Of a DNA stretch of 25,424 nt, positions 1-7,314 are shown piece by piece. Both the position numbers and the translations under genes were made by a program. Source of the stretch: a virus; the IMG/VR virus record IMGVR_UViG_3300028133_000027, positions 1 through 25,424 of that record; one strand, given 5' to 3'. Numbering within the stretch: the first letter of the stretch is position 1; every line of letters begins with the position of its first letter. The notes beneath the pieces were generated by a model. It worked only from the letters and a program-made list of their open reading frames with translations. It was not told where the DNA came from and did no database searches.

Positions 1-2
1 AA

Positions 3-86
3 GCAAAAGGACACGTAGGTAACAATGGATTAGGTATTTTTGGTTGGGCTATTATACTTTTAATTTTATGGACAGTATTTGGATGA
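3..86 (+). CDS. C-terminal end of a small membrane protein (partial)
   Basis: This open frame enters from the left edge and stops at the TGA at 84-86. The visible 27 residues are mostly hydrophobic: a Gly-rich stretch followed by a run of I, L, W and F long enough for one membrane-spanning helix right at the C-terminus. The stop overlaps the next start as ATGA, so the two genes are probably translationally coupled. The family cannot be named from this fragment. It is called a membrane protein only because of the hydrophobic tail. Confidence 0.55.
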   Translation, partial: AKGHVGNNGLGIFGWAIILLILWTVFG

Positions 87-292
87 GTGGACAACGTCGT
101 TGGTTAAAACTATGGAGTAGAACAGTTGGCATGCCAGTTGGCGTAAATGATGAGGACAAGCCAGAGTTTTTGCCAATTACACAACATGATGTTCACAAAG
201 CATTATGGTTCAGAACCTTCTGGATTGTCTTGCATATTTGTACATGTGGCTTTATAATAGTTGGTAACGGAAGAACACTTGGATTATGGTAA
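83..292 (+). CDS. Small single-span membrane protein, unknown function
   Basis: A 69-residue protein. I chose the ATG at 83 because it overlaps the upstream stop as ATGA. An in-frame ATG at 68 and a TTG at 44 lie further upstream but have no such support. The N-terminal half is soluble and begins with basic and aromatic residues (MSGQRRWLKLW). Residues about 40-62 form a hydrophobic stretch rich in W, F, I and V with two Cys, likely one membrane helix. The next gene starts directly after its TAA. I recognise no functional motif. It and the preceding fragment look like a pair of small membrane proteins. Confidence 0.7.
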   Translation: MSGQRRWLKLWSRTVGMPVGVNDEDKPEFLPITQHDVHKALWFRTFWIVLHICTCGFIIVGNGRTLGLW

Positions 293-763
293 ATGAGCAA
301 ACTTAGTATCAAAGAAGAAATGCGAGCTATTGATCAGCGTGACAGAGCGTGGTGGGATAGTTTAACAGAAGAAGAAAAAAAGAAACTTGGTATCTTTGTG
401 CTAATGCGCTATACCAGTGCAGTGCAAACTAAAAATCCAGATATTGAATATCATTATTTGGCACTTACAAATGAGCTAGTGAACAAGCATTATAATATAT
501 TGCGCAAAGAACCTGAACTACAATTCAAACTGTTGCAGTGTGTAGGCTTAGGTATGAATCAATTTCATCCTTGGATACCTCCCAGTAAACAGCGCAAAGG
601 CAAAGCAGGCAAACTTCTCAAATGGTTGCAAGAACTTTATCCAACATACAACGACGACGAGCTAGAACTTCTGGTAAGTACAAATGACATCAACGACTTT
701 AAAGCAGTAGCAGAAGAACTGGGCATGGATAAAAAGCAAATAAAAGATCTGTTTAAAAAATGA
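293..763 (+). CDS. Hypothetical phage protein, 156 aa, mainly helical
   Basis: The start ATG at 293 follows the upstream TAA with no gap, and the end overlaps the next gene by four bases (ATGA). The protein is charged. It has an acidic/basic helical N-terminus (EEEKKK near residues 26-31), a central aromatic-rich region with HPWIPP at about 92-97, and a Lys-rich helical C-terminus ending in FKK. No catalytic motif, signal peptide or membrane span is visible. Its position in a tightly coupled cluster with a zinc-finger protein and a DnaE-like protein suggests a nucleic-acid-related role, which is inference only. Confidence 0.75.
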   Translation: MSKLSIKEEMRAIDQRDRAWWDSLTEEEKKKLGIFVLMRYTSAVQTKNPDIEYHYLALTNELVNKHYNILRKEPELQFKLLQCVGLGMNQFHPWIPPSKQRKGKAGKLLKWLQELYPTYNDDELELLVSTNDINDFKAVAEELGMDKKQIKDLFKK

Positions 764-1467
764 CCACAGCAGAAGAACTAGTAAATGCAGTAGGAAGTAT
801 AGGATTGACAAAAGGTAAATTCACATGTGATTATTGCAAGAAGAGCTTTCAACGTGAAGGCACATTACTAGCTCACAGTTGTGAAAAGAAAAGACGTTGG
901 CAAAGTAAACTTAATCAAGATGTCTTGGTAGGCTTTGCTAGTTATGATTTGTTTTATAGAATTGAAATGCAAAGCAAGCCTAAGGAATACAAGGACTTTG
1001 TTGACAGTCAGTATTATACAGCATTTGTAAAGTTTGGTGCATACTGTTTAAACATACGCTGTATAGATCAAGAAGCATTTACTCGCTGGTTAATTAAAAA
1101 CAAAGCCAAACTCAAAGATTGGCCCACTGATAAAATGTATTTGTTGTTTGTACAGGATCATTGTAAACGTGAAAGTGTAGAACGTGCGCTAGAACGTTTT
1201 GTAGAGCATGCCGCTGAAACAGATTACTTTGCAACATTCTGGGAAAACGCTAGTGGATACTTGATAGCTGAATGGTGTGAAATGGGTAAGATTTCGCCAT
1301 GGATTATGTTGAACAGCAAACGAGCGCAAACAGCATTAAGCAATATGCCAGATGAATGTTTTGCAAGAATAGCAAACAGCATTGATGCAGATCATTGGGG
1401 AAAGAAAACAAAACTTAATCCACATGATGCAAACTTTGTACGGGAGATGATAGATGGGATTACCTGA
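760..1467 (+). CDS. Zinc-finger-containing protein, 235 aa
   Basis: Near the N-terminus is one probable zinc finger of the C2HC type: C23 and C26, a 12-residue linker with aromatic and Leu positions as in classical fingers, then H39 and C41. The remaining 190 residues are mostly helical, with many W, Y and F residues and no motif I recognise. The gene overlaps the previous one by four bases and the next by 14, so it belongs to the same unit as the DnaE-like gene. The finger suggests DNA or protein binding and the gene order suggests replication or recombination, but neither is demonstrated. The finger is clear; the function is unknown. Confidence 0.75.
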   Translation: MTTAEELVNAVGSIGLTKGKFTCDYCKKSFQREGTLLAHSCEKKRRWQSKLNQDVLVGFASYDLFYRIEMQSKPKEYKDFVDSQYYTAFVKFGAYCLNIRCIDQEAFTRWLIKNKAKLKDWPTDKMYLLFVQDHCKRESVERALERFVEHAAETDYFATFWENASGYLIAEWCEMGKISPWIMLNSKRAQTALSNMPDECFARIANSIDADHWGKKTKLNPHDANFVREMIDGIT

Positions 1468-2023
1468 TATCGATATTGACTTTGCAGATAGAAGTCAAGC
1501 ACTAGAATTATTTAAAAATGTACCAGCCAGGCTCAAGAAGAGAAAACACAATACTGGTGTTTATTTTCATAGAGTACCCAGCAATCCATTTACAAATGTG
1601 TGTACAGTTGAACACACACAAGCTGACGATATGGGATTCTTTAAATTGGATCTACTTAATCTAAGCATATACAAAGACGTAAACGATGACGATCATCTAA
1701 AGCAATTAATGGAAAAGGAACCAGTATGGGAACTTCTGGAACACAAAGACTTCGTAGATCAGCTATTTCATCTAAGCGGGCACGACAGTCTATTAAAACA
1801 ATTGAAGCCTACTTCGGTACAGCAATTGGCGGCTACACTGGCAATTATCAGACCAGCCAAACGACATTTACAAGACAAAGGCTGGCAGACAATAATGGAT
1901 CAAGTATGGGTAAAACCCGTAAACGATAACAAGGCTTACTATTTTAAGAAAGCACACGCACTAAGTTATGCTATGGTTGTTATCGTACATATGAATCTCA
2001 TATGTGAACAATTAGGATATTAA
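1454..2023 (+). CDS. Miniature DNA polymerase III alpha (DnaE)-like protein
   Basis: At 189 aa this is far shorter than bacterial DnaE (over 1,100 aa), yet it keeps several DnaE landmarks in the right order. LPDIDIDF at 3-10 matches the palm motif PDFDVDF, whose first two Asp are catalytic in E. coli (D401, D403). FFKLDLLNL at 62-70 matches LVKFDFLGL, which carries the third catalytic Asp (here D66). FHLSGHDSLLKQLKP at 105-119 matches the FQLESRGM segment, followed by an IRPA/FRPG-like piece at 132-135. YFKKAHALSYA at 163-173 matches the GFNKSHSAAYA motif. The PHP domain, beta-binding and OB regions are absent. GGAG seven bases upstream supports the ATG at 1454. Whether it polymerises DNA is unknown; it could be a structural or regulatory relic. 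Confidence 0.75.
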   Translation: MGLPDIDIDFADRSQALELFKNVPARLKKRKHNTGVYFHRVPSNPFTNVCTVEHTQADDMGFFKLDLLNLSIYKDVNDDDHLKQLMEKEPVWELLEHKDFVDQLFHLSGHDSLLKQLKPTSVQQLAATLAIIRPAKRHLQDKGWQTIMDQVWVKPVNDNKAYYFKKAHALSYAMVVIVHMNLICEQLGY

Positions 2024-2024
2024 C

Positions 2025-2786
2025 ATGGATGAAAATAGATTTGTAAAAGAAATTAATGATATAGGATTTACAGTTCACAGCGATACGTTTGATAAAGATT
2101 GTATACAAGAGCTCAATGAATATGCAAGTACATTTGCGCCTGAGAGAGGACATACCAGAGATTTAAAATGGTATGGTTGGAACCAAATACAGGAACAAGT
2201 AGCTGAAGGTAAAGATCCACACAAAGAAATTGATTGGGCATACTTTTGGACAGATGAACCCAAAGGCAATCATTTTATTGATAACGTTATTAAACCTGAA
2301 CTAGGTAAATGTGCAGATGCTGCATTTGGAGAAAACAATTGGGAATGGTATATGTGTGATTTTATTTCACTATACCCGGGTATGAATTTTATTAGACCAC
2401 ACATTGATACACCTTATAGATTCAAAGAGTTTAAGTACACAGAAGGTTTACTAGGTTTGCAATTTATGGTAATGTTGTGCGACTTTACTCCGGACAATGG
2501 TGCTACTGGATATGTGCCAGGTACACACAAGTACATCTACGACTATTATCAAAACATGTATGCAGATAAAAGTCATTTTGATTTATTTTTTATGGACAAT
2601 TACAAACAACACCTAGCACCGGCTGGAAGTTTTGTGTGCTGGCATCCTCGAGTCATGCACAGTAGTATGCCTAATCACAGTGATAGCATTAGAAGAGGTT
2701 TGCTATTGCATGCGGCTGAAAAAACTACTGCTAGAAGATTGCGTACAATTGATCCTCAAAAGAATCACATCTTGCGCACAAGTTGA
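2025..2786 (+). CDS. 2-oxoglutarate/Fe(II) dioxygenase, phytanoyl-CoA dioxygenase-like
   Basis: A 253-aa protein with the 2-His-1-carboxylate iron site of this superfamily: H126-I-D128 in a PHIDTPY context, a distal H212 in PRVMHSS, and R223 or R224 about a dozen residues later as the likely 2-oxoglutarate anchor. The segment DNGATGYVPGTHK (about 163-175) is typical of PhyH-like enzymes. Such enzymes hydroxylate small molecules, proteins or nucleic acids, and the substrate cannot be read from the sequence. The start at 2025 is one base after the upstream TAA, with TAGGA just before. The 3' end overlaps the convergent minus-strand gene by 22 bases. The family call is secure; the role is open. 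Confidence 0.88.
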   Translation: MDENRFVKEINDIGFTVHSDTFDKDCIQELNEYASTFAPERGHTRDLKWYGWNQIQEQVAEGKDPHKEIDWAYFWTDEPKGNHFIDNVIKPELGKCADAAFGENNWEWYMCDFISLYPGMNFIRPHIDTPYRFKEFKYTEGLLGLQFMVMLCDFTPDNGATGYVPGTHKYIYDYYQNMYADKSHFDLFFMDNYKQHLAPAGSFVCWHPRVMHSSMPNHSDSIRRGLLLHAAEKTTARRLRTIDPQKNHILRTS

Positions 2787-3145
2787 ATATTTCTTCGTTT
2801 AACACGTTTTTGCATTATGTTGCTTAAACTAATACAAGGCCCGTGTAGTATTTCAAAGTCTTTAATACTAAAGGTAATTAGACACACACGATATTTTTCA
2901 AATGCTTGTTTGAATATAATGTTGATGGGAATCATTCGATTGGTTCCCCACCACCATTCTTCACCAAGTTCTAAAAAATCTTGTCTGTCTACGAGTTCTT
3001 TGATGTTTTCATAATTGTACATGCTAACTAAATTGTTATCCATGTTTTGAATTATACCCACATACTCGTTACCTCCGTATTTGACCAGTGTCAAAAAAGG
3101 AAATTTATCTAACAAATCTTGATATTTCTTTGGTACGTTGTTCAT
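2765..3145 (-). CDS. Hypothetical phage protein on the minus strand, 126 aa
   Basis: This is the only well-supported minus-strand gene in the window. It fills the space between the convergent 2OG oxygenase gene, which it overlaps by 22 bases, and the divergent structural gene that starts 42 bases away. The protein begins MNNVPKKYQDLLDKFPFL and has a region reading like a small beta-barrel (LVKYGGNEYVGIIQNMDNNLVSMY split over residues 20-43). An acidic, Trp-rich segment (GEEWWWG, about 61-67) follows, and the C-terminus is very basic. No catalytic motif is visible. It is accepted because composition and codon use look natural and no plus-strand gene would otherwise fill 2787-3187. Confidence 0.7.
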   Translation of the reverse strand: MNNVPKKYQDLLDKFPFLTLVKYGGNEYVGIIQNMDNNLVSMYNYENIKELVDRQDFLELGEEWWWGTNRMIPINIIFKQAFEKYRVCLITFSIKDFEILHGPCISLSNIMQKRVKRRNIQLVRKM

Positions 3146-3161
3146 TGTAATTACTTATTCA

Positions 3162-3169
3162 AATAAATA
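3162..3169 (+). promoter_or_regulatory. T4-type late promoter, AATAAATA
   Basis: The octamer differs from TATAAATA only at its first base. By the T4 rule (octamer at -13 to -6) the transcript would start at 3175, giving a 13-base leader that opens with the ribosome site GGAGA and leads to the ATG at 3188. Confidence 0.6.
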
Positions 3170-3187
3170 GTAGTGGAGAATATACAC

Positions 3188-3964
3188 ATGTATCAAGCAA
3201 CAATATATCAATATAACCAAAGATCTGAGATTCTTATCCCAGAACGCAGAGGCACTACATATTATGGCCCAGACAATCACAAGCCTTTGGTTGTTTATAG
3301 AGGTCTTAACATTGACATTGACTTTTTTGTAAAAGACACGGACAATAAAAGACAAGCCATACACAATAAAACATATGTTGCAACTATTGTTGATAGAGCA
3401 AATGGTGCTCAAGTTCTTCAAAAGAATATGAATCCCATCGACTATGATGCAGGTAAGTTGGTTCTCCATTTGGATCACGAAGAAACATTCCTATTGGATG
3501 CTAAACTACACGATCTCATAGTTACTTATAACGTCACTGACCAGGCTGGAAATTATGGCGGTACTAGTGATCGCAACATGCGTCTTACGTTTGTGGTAGA
3601 TGTTAGAGACCAAAGTCTACTCAATATAACAGACAGTAGCACAGTTGCAACATTTAATATAGACGGTGATGATAGGGTTGGCAGTAGAATGGCTGGTCCT
3701 GCTCAAAACTCAAACAAGCAAGGACTACAAACTGCGGTGGTACACATGACAAACTATACAGGTGTGTACAAGTTTCAAGCCACACTAAGCATACAGCCAA
3801 CTGAAGTTGATTACTTTGATGTGCCAAGTCAAAGCTATACAGTGAGTGCAAAAACTGGATTGGTTTATCATAACTTTTATGGAAACTATCAGTTTGTAAG
3901 ATTGGTTCACACACCAGATTCTGGCAACACAGGAACACTTGACAAAGTCGTTTATAGAAGTTAA
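3188..3964 (+). CDS. Putative virion structural protein (beta-rich)
   Basis: A 258-aa protein. I chose the ATG at 3188 rather than the GTG 15 bases upstream because GGAGA lies eight bases before the ATG, and the predicted late transcript starts inside the longer version. The sequence is rich in T, V, N, D and Y with alternating hydrophobic residues, as in beta-sandwich virion proteins. The N-terminal part (PLVVYRGLNIDIDFFVKDTDNK, split around residues 33-54) resembles the opening of phage baseplate/BppU-like domains. No enzyme motif is seen. The late promoter supports a virion role. The exact component, such as neck, baseplate or fibre attachment, is not identifiable. Confidence 0.7.
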   Translation: MYQATIYQYNQRSEILIPERRGTTYYGPDNHKPLVVYRGLNIDIDFFVKDTDNKRQAIHNKTYVATIVDRANGAQVLQKNMNPIDYDAGKLVLHLDHEETFLLDAKLHDLIVTYNVTDQAGNYGGTSDRNMRLTFVVDVRDQSLLNITDSSTVATFNIDGDDRVGSRMAGPAQNSNKQGLQTAVVHMTNYTGVYKFQATLSIQPTEVDYFDVPSQSYTVSAKTGLVYHNFYGNYQFVRLVHTPDSGNTGTLDKVVYRS

Positions 3965-3973
3965 TATTAAAAC

Positions 3974-4993
3974 ATGATAGTATTGGACTTTATCCGTCAG
4001 CACATGCCTTATGGCTGGAAGCAAACACCTAGTGGGTGGATCAGTGGAAACTGTACAATGTGTCACACTCGCGGTCACAGTGCTGACAAGCGTGGTCGTG
4101 GCGGCATTATGTTCCATGATGATAAGTTTCAATACAACTGTTTTAACTGTGGATTTAAAACTGGCTGGAGTGTAGGTAAACGTATCAATGGTAGACTTAC
4201 ACAATTGTTAAAAACGTTTGGTGTAGATGAAGCTGACATACAGCGTGTTAACTTTGAACTGCTTAAACAAGAAGAAGCAGATGATATTGCAGGACAGTTT
4301 ATACCCAAAGAGCGTGTACAAAAAGTCACAGTGGAATGGCATCCAGATGAACTGCCACCAGATTCACATCAAATTGGCAATTATCCATTGGACACACTAG
4401 ACTCCAAGCAGTTGGATAAGCTAGCACTAGCATGTACATATCTTATGAAGCGTGGATTAGACTTTTATACTGACTGGTATTGGAGCCCACACATGCACTT
4501 TGCTAGTAGGGTTATACTGCCGTTTAGACATCAAGGCAACATAGTTGGATACACTGCACGTTGGTGTCCAGACAGTAGACCAGAAGGCATGCCCAAATAC
4601 TATTTGAAAAGTCCTAAAAACTTTGTGTTCAATTTAGATGCACAAAAGAAACATGACATAATTATAGTAACAGAGGGACAGTTAGATGCACTACAAGTAG
4701 GCGGCGTTGCACTAGCAGGCAACACACCTAGTAATGTTCAATGCAGTATAATTGAAGAACTAGATAAACAAATAGTACTATTGCCAGACTTTGATAAAGC
4801 AGGAATGGACACAGTGAATGTTGCGGTAAAGCGTGGCTGGGCAGTTGCATTTCCTGAATGGGATGACGATATAAAAGATGCCAGCGATGCAGTAGAACGC
4901 TATGGTAGATTATTTACAGTGAGGAGTATATTAGAAAGTGTTGAGACATCGAGCACAAAGATCAAAATACTTGCGAAATCCCGTTGTAGATGA
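3974..4993 (+). CDS. 61: DNA primase, T4 gp61-like
   Basis: At 339 aa it is close to the length of T4 gp61. The N-terminal zinc-binding domain has C27-x2-C30 and C56-x2-C59, with a possible extra ligand at H31 or H35. A Toprim domain follows: TEGQLDAL at 233-240 supplies the catalytic Glu (E234), and PDFDKAG at 271-277 supplies the metal-binding pair D272 and D274. Known members make short RNA primers for lagging-strand synthesis and work bound to the gp41 helicase, whose gene lies just downstream. The start at 3974 follows the structural gene by nine bases without a strong ribosome site. The end overlaps the next gene by 56 bases. Confidence 0.93.
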   Translation: MIVLDFIRQHMPYGWKQTPSGWISGNCTMCHTRGHSADKRGRGGIMFHDDKFQYNCFNCGFKTGWSVGKRINGRLTQLLKTFGVDEADIQRVNFELLKQEEADDIAGQFIPKERVQKVTVEWHPDELPPDSHQIGNYPLDTLDSKQLDKLALACTYLMKRGLDFYTDWYWSPHMHFASRVILPFRHQGNIVGYTARWCPDSRPEGMPKYYLKSPKNFVFNLDAQKKHDIIIVTEGQLDALQVGGVALAGNTPSNVQCSIIEELDKQIVLLPDFDKAGMDTVNVAVKRGWAVAFPEWDDDIKDASDAVERYGRLFTVRSILESVETSSTKIKILAKSRCR

Positions 4994-5270
4994 TTACAAC
5001 ATTAGAGATGATGAATTTTACAGACGGGCAGCAAACATGAAACCAATTGGAGTTTATGCAAACTTGGAAGCAGAATGGACACAGAGATTTGCTTGGTGGC
5101 CCAAACGCAGTGACATAACCAATCAACGAATTTGGTTGACAAACTATTGGGAATACGCTATAAAAATGGATAGCCAAGGCGCTGTACCAAAAAAATCCAA
5201 CAGCTGGATTATGATATATACCAGAGAAGAGTATATTACAAAGAAGTTGCAAGGGGAAATTAATGAGTGA
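4938..5270 (+). CDS. Hypothetical protein between primase and helicase, 110 aa
   Basis: A small, basic protein with many Trp, Tyr and Arg residues. The frame opens with GTG at 4938 directly followed by TTG at 4941, and either could be the start. GAGGAG at 4921-4926 lies about 11 bases before the GTG. The gene overlaps the primase end by 56 bases and the helicase start by eight, so it is embedded in the primosome operon and is likely translated together with both. The central segment RRAANMKPIGVYANLEAEW (about 29-47) looks compact and possibly conserved. No known motif is visible. A role as a primase or helicase accessory factor is a guess from position. Confidence 0.7.
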   Translation: MLRHRAQRSKYLRNPVVDDYNIRDDEFYRRAANMKPIGVYANLEAEWTQRFAWWPKRSDITNQRIWLTNYWEYAIKMDSQGAVPKKSNSWIMIYTREEYITKKLQGEINE

Positions 5271-6657
5271 AGATTACAGCGCAGAATTACAACAACTATA
5301 TTTAGAGTTCTTGTTGGCAGACAAGGATCTTTTTGTGCGGTGTAATGCTATCTTAGAAAGCAGTTACTTTGACAGACAGTTCAGAGACACTGTGGACTTT
5401 GTAAAAAAACATGCAGATGAATATCATGATGTTCCCATGTTGGAGCAAGTCAAAGGTGTTGCTGGCATTGAAATAGCTGATGTAAAAGACAAACTAACAA
5501 CAGAACACAAAAACTGGTTTATGGATAACTTTGAACAGTTCTGCAGACACAAAGCACTTGAAGCGGCAATCTTAGCAAGTGCTGATAAACTTGAAAACAA
5601 AGAATATGGTACAGTTGAAGGCATTATCAAAGCCGCAACTGAGATTGGACTTGCTAAAGACTTTGGTACAAACTATTGGGATGATCCTGCTGGACGTATA
5701 CAAAGCATCAAAGACAACAGAGGACAGAACACAACTGGTTGGGAAACATTTGATAGAGTACTGTATGGTGGATTTAATCCAGGAGAACTAAACATCTTTG
5801 CAGGTGGTAGTGGTAGTGGTAAGAGTTTGTTTATGCAGAACTTGGCACTAAACTGGAGTTTGCAAGGCAAGAACGTTGTGTACATCAGTTTAGAACTTAG
5901 TGAAGAACTTTGTGCTATGAGACTGGATGCTATGCTTACAGGCATGAGCACCAAAGACGTTATGAAAAATAGCAGTGATGTTGAACTACGTGTTAAGATG
6001 GCTAGTAAAAAAGCTGGTAGACTACAAGTAATACAAATGAAAAATGGTAGCACTATCAATGATATCAAAGCATATTTGCGAGAATATCAAATACAACACA
6101 ACTTGCATGTGGATGCACTGTTGGTAGATTACTTGGACTTGATGATGCCAATCACAGTTAAAGTAAATCCAAGTGATCAATTTATTAAAGATAAATTTGT
6201 TAGTGAAGAACTACGCAACTTAGCAACTGAACTAGGCATACTGTTTGTAACAGCATCGCAGTTAAACAGAAGTGCAGTTGACGAAATAGAGTTTGACCAT
6301 AGCCATATTGCAGGCGGTATTAGTAAGATCAATACAGCAGATAACTTGATTGGTATCTTTAGCAGTAGAGCTATGCGAGAAAGAGGTAGGGTGCAAATAC
6401 AGTTTATGAAAACACGTAGTAGTAGTGGTGTTGGAAGTAAACTGGATCTCAAGTTCAATATGGACAGTTTGAAAATTGAAGACTTAGATCCAGACGATCA
6501 AGAAGATGAAGGTGCAGTAACCAGCATCTATCAAAAACTAAAAACAAAAAGCAGTGTAGCACCAGCAGGTGAAAGTGTTACAGAGAATAACATGGACGCT
6601 AATCCACAAGTTGATGCTACAGACAGATTAAAAAGTTTATTGAGGAAAAGCGAGTGA
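5263..6657 (+). CDS. 41: Replicative DNA helicase, T4 gp41-like (DnaB family)
   Basis: At 464 aa, close to T4 gp41. The N-terminal half is helical and matches the primase-interacting domain of the family. The RecA-like core carries Walker A GGSGSGKS at 181-188 (K187), an ISLELSEE segment with the probable catalytic Glu, Walker B LLVDYLD at 286-292 (D289), and the Q-containing sensor TASQLNRS at 330-337. The C-terminal 70 residues are acidic and low in complexity. The enzyme is a hexameric 5'-3' helicase that unwinds DNA ahead of the fork and loads primase. GGGGAAA before the ATG supports the start. It overlaps the next gene by four bases. Confidence 0.94.
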   Translation: MSEDYSAELQQLYLEFLLADKDLFVRCNAILESSYFDRQFRDTVDFVKKHADEYHDVPMLEQVKGVAGIEIADVKDKLTTEHKNWFMDNFEQFCRHKALEAAILASADKLENKEYGTVEGIIKAATEIGLAKDFGTNYWDDPAGRIQSIKDNRGQNTTGWETFDRVLYGGFNPGELNIFAGGSGSGKSLFMQNLALNWSLQGKNVVYISLELSEELCAMRLDAMLTGMSTKDVMKNSSDVELRVKMASKKAGRLQVIQMKNGSTINDIKAYLREYQIQHNLHVDALLVDYLDLMMPITVKVNPSDQFIKDKFVSEELRNLATELGILFVTASQLNRSAVDEIEFDHSHIAGGISKINTADNLIGIFSSRAMRERGRVQIQFMKTRSSSGVGSKLDLKFNMDSLKIEDLDPDDQEDEGAVTSIYQKLKTKSSVAPAGESVTENNMDANPQVDATDRLKSLLRKSE

Positions 6658-7076
6658 TCAGATTAGCAACTGAACAAGAATTAGAACACATTAAGAACGA
6701 TCCAGTTAGACCACACATTGGCAAAGAATGGCGCACACGTAGCGGCAGAGAAGTGTATGTGTTGGAACGTGACGGAGAGATTGCTGCATGTATATGTGTA
6801 GCATACATGGACGAAGTGCCTACTAGCGAAACAGATATGAAGTGGGTAGGATTGAATTGTGCAGTATTTTATACTGTATGGAGTTATCAGCGAGGAGCAG
6901 GAAGGGAAATAGTAAATGGAGTAGCAGAGCGAATCAAAAATCAACGGCCTTGGGTTAAAAGATTTGTTACACTAAGTCCGCTAACAGATATGGCAAGGAA
7001 TTTTCATATAAAGAATGGTGCTAGGCTTGTAGCCAAACACAGTACCTGTCAAAACTTTGAGTATGATGTGCGCTGA
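6654..7076 (+). CDS. GNAT-like N-acetyltransferase
   Basis: A 140-aa protein with a GTG start overlapping the helicase stop as GTGA; GAGGAAAA just upstream is the ribosome site. The order fits a GNAT fold: a first strand and helix (residues 1-15), VYVLERDGEIAACICVAY at about 34-51 as the paired central strands, and then the acetyl-CoA loop QRGAGREIV at 79-87, matching the Q/R-x-x-G-x-G/A pattern. TLSPLTDMARNFHIKNGA (106-123) matches the final helix and strand, where the substrate-proximal residues usually lie. It would transfer acetyl groups to an unknown small molecule or protein. Its place at the end of the replication operon does not reveal the substrate. Confidence 0.75.
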   Translation: MIRLATEQELEHIKNDPVRPHIGKEWRTRSGREVYVLERDGEIAACICVAYMDEVPTSETDMKWVGLNCAVFYTVWSYQRGAGREIVNGVAERIKNQRPWVKRFVTLSPLTDMARNFHIKNGARLVAKHSTCQNFEYDVR

Positions 7077-7125
7077 AGCAAAGGTGCAGTCGACCTTATC
7101 TATATCTATTATATGATTCCGAACA

Positions 7126-7189
7126 GCAAACACGGTGTATAAGTTGAGTCATTAATATGAGCCTAGTTGAGCCTGTGTTTTGTGTTTGC
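7126..7189. repeat. Inverted repeat GCAAACAC/GTGTTTGC, 48-base loop
   Basis: The two eight-base arms are perfect complements and enclose the TGAGCCT direct repeats. If transcribed they could close a structured RNA domain. No poly-U follows, so it is not a standard terminator. Confidence 0.4.
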
Positions 7190-7298
7190 ATTGCCATTGA
7201 TGATTTGCTCTTATTTTTAATGGTTGGTCCTATGTTGAGAATCAATTTCTCTGCAACTGCCATAAGTGCTTGTCACCAATGCTCCAGCAACAATATTT

Positions 7299-7306
7299 AC
7301 TAAATA
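7299..7306 (+). promoter_or_regulatory. T4-type late promoter, ACTAAATA
   Basis: Six of eight bases match TATAAATA and the core TAAATA is intact, followed by C as in the stronger copies. The predicted start is 7312, only three bases before the ATG at 7315. It marks the beginning of the late block after the replication genes. Confidence 0.5.
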
Positions 7307-7314
7307 CTACTAAG

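Larger units (their letters stand above)
7077..7314. other. Gene-free gap with inverted and direct repeats
   Basis: This is the longest stretch without a convincing gene (238 bp). It has an eight-base inverted repeat, GCAAACAC at 7126-7133 and GTGTTTGC at 7182-7189, that could extend by two G-U pairs. Between the arms is a repeated TGAGCCT (7158-7164 and 7168-7174). Two small opposed frames overlap here: a 55-codon minus frame (7096-7263) and a 48-codon plus frame (7157-7303). Neither has a convincing ribosome site or protein-like composition. The gap may hold an untranslated RNA or a transcription end for the replication operon, but there is no clear T-tract terminator. Confidence 0.35.

Noticed and set aside
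44-292. TTG-started longer form of the small membrane protein
   Set aside because: The ATG at 83 overlaps the upstream stop as ATGA and gives a natural protein start; the longer form overlaps the preceding coding frame by more than 40 bases without a ribosome site.
1726-1929. 67-codon plus-strand frame inside the DnaE-like gene
   Set aside because: It lies entirely within the longer frame that carries the polymerase motifs and has no independent support.
3173-3964. GTG-started longer form of the structural protein
   Set aside because: The GTG at 3173 lies before the predicted late start at 3175 and overlaps the ribosome site; the ATG at 3188 fits both.
5424-6458. Minus-strand frames opposite the helicase gene
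   Set aside because: They lie fully inside a gene with intact Walker motifs and show Leu/Ser-rich shadow composition.
7096-7263. 55-codon minus-strand frame and the overlapping 48-codon plus-strand frame (7157-7303)
   Set aside because: Neither has a good ribosome site or recognisable composition, and they exclude each other. Kept only as part of the gap description.
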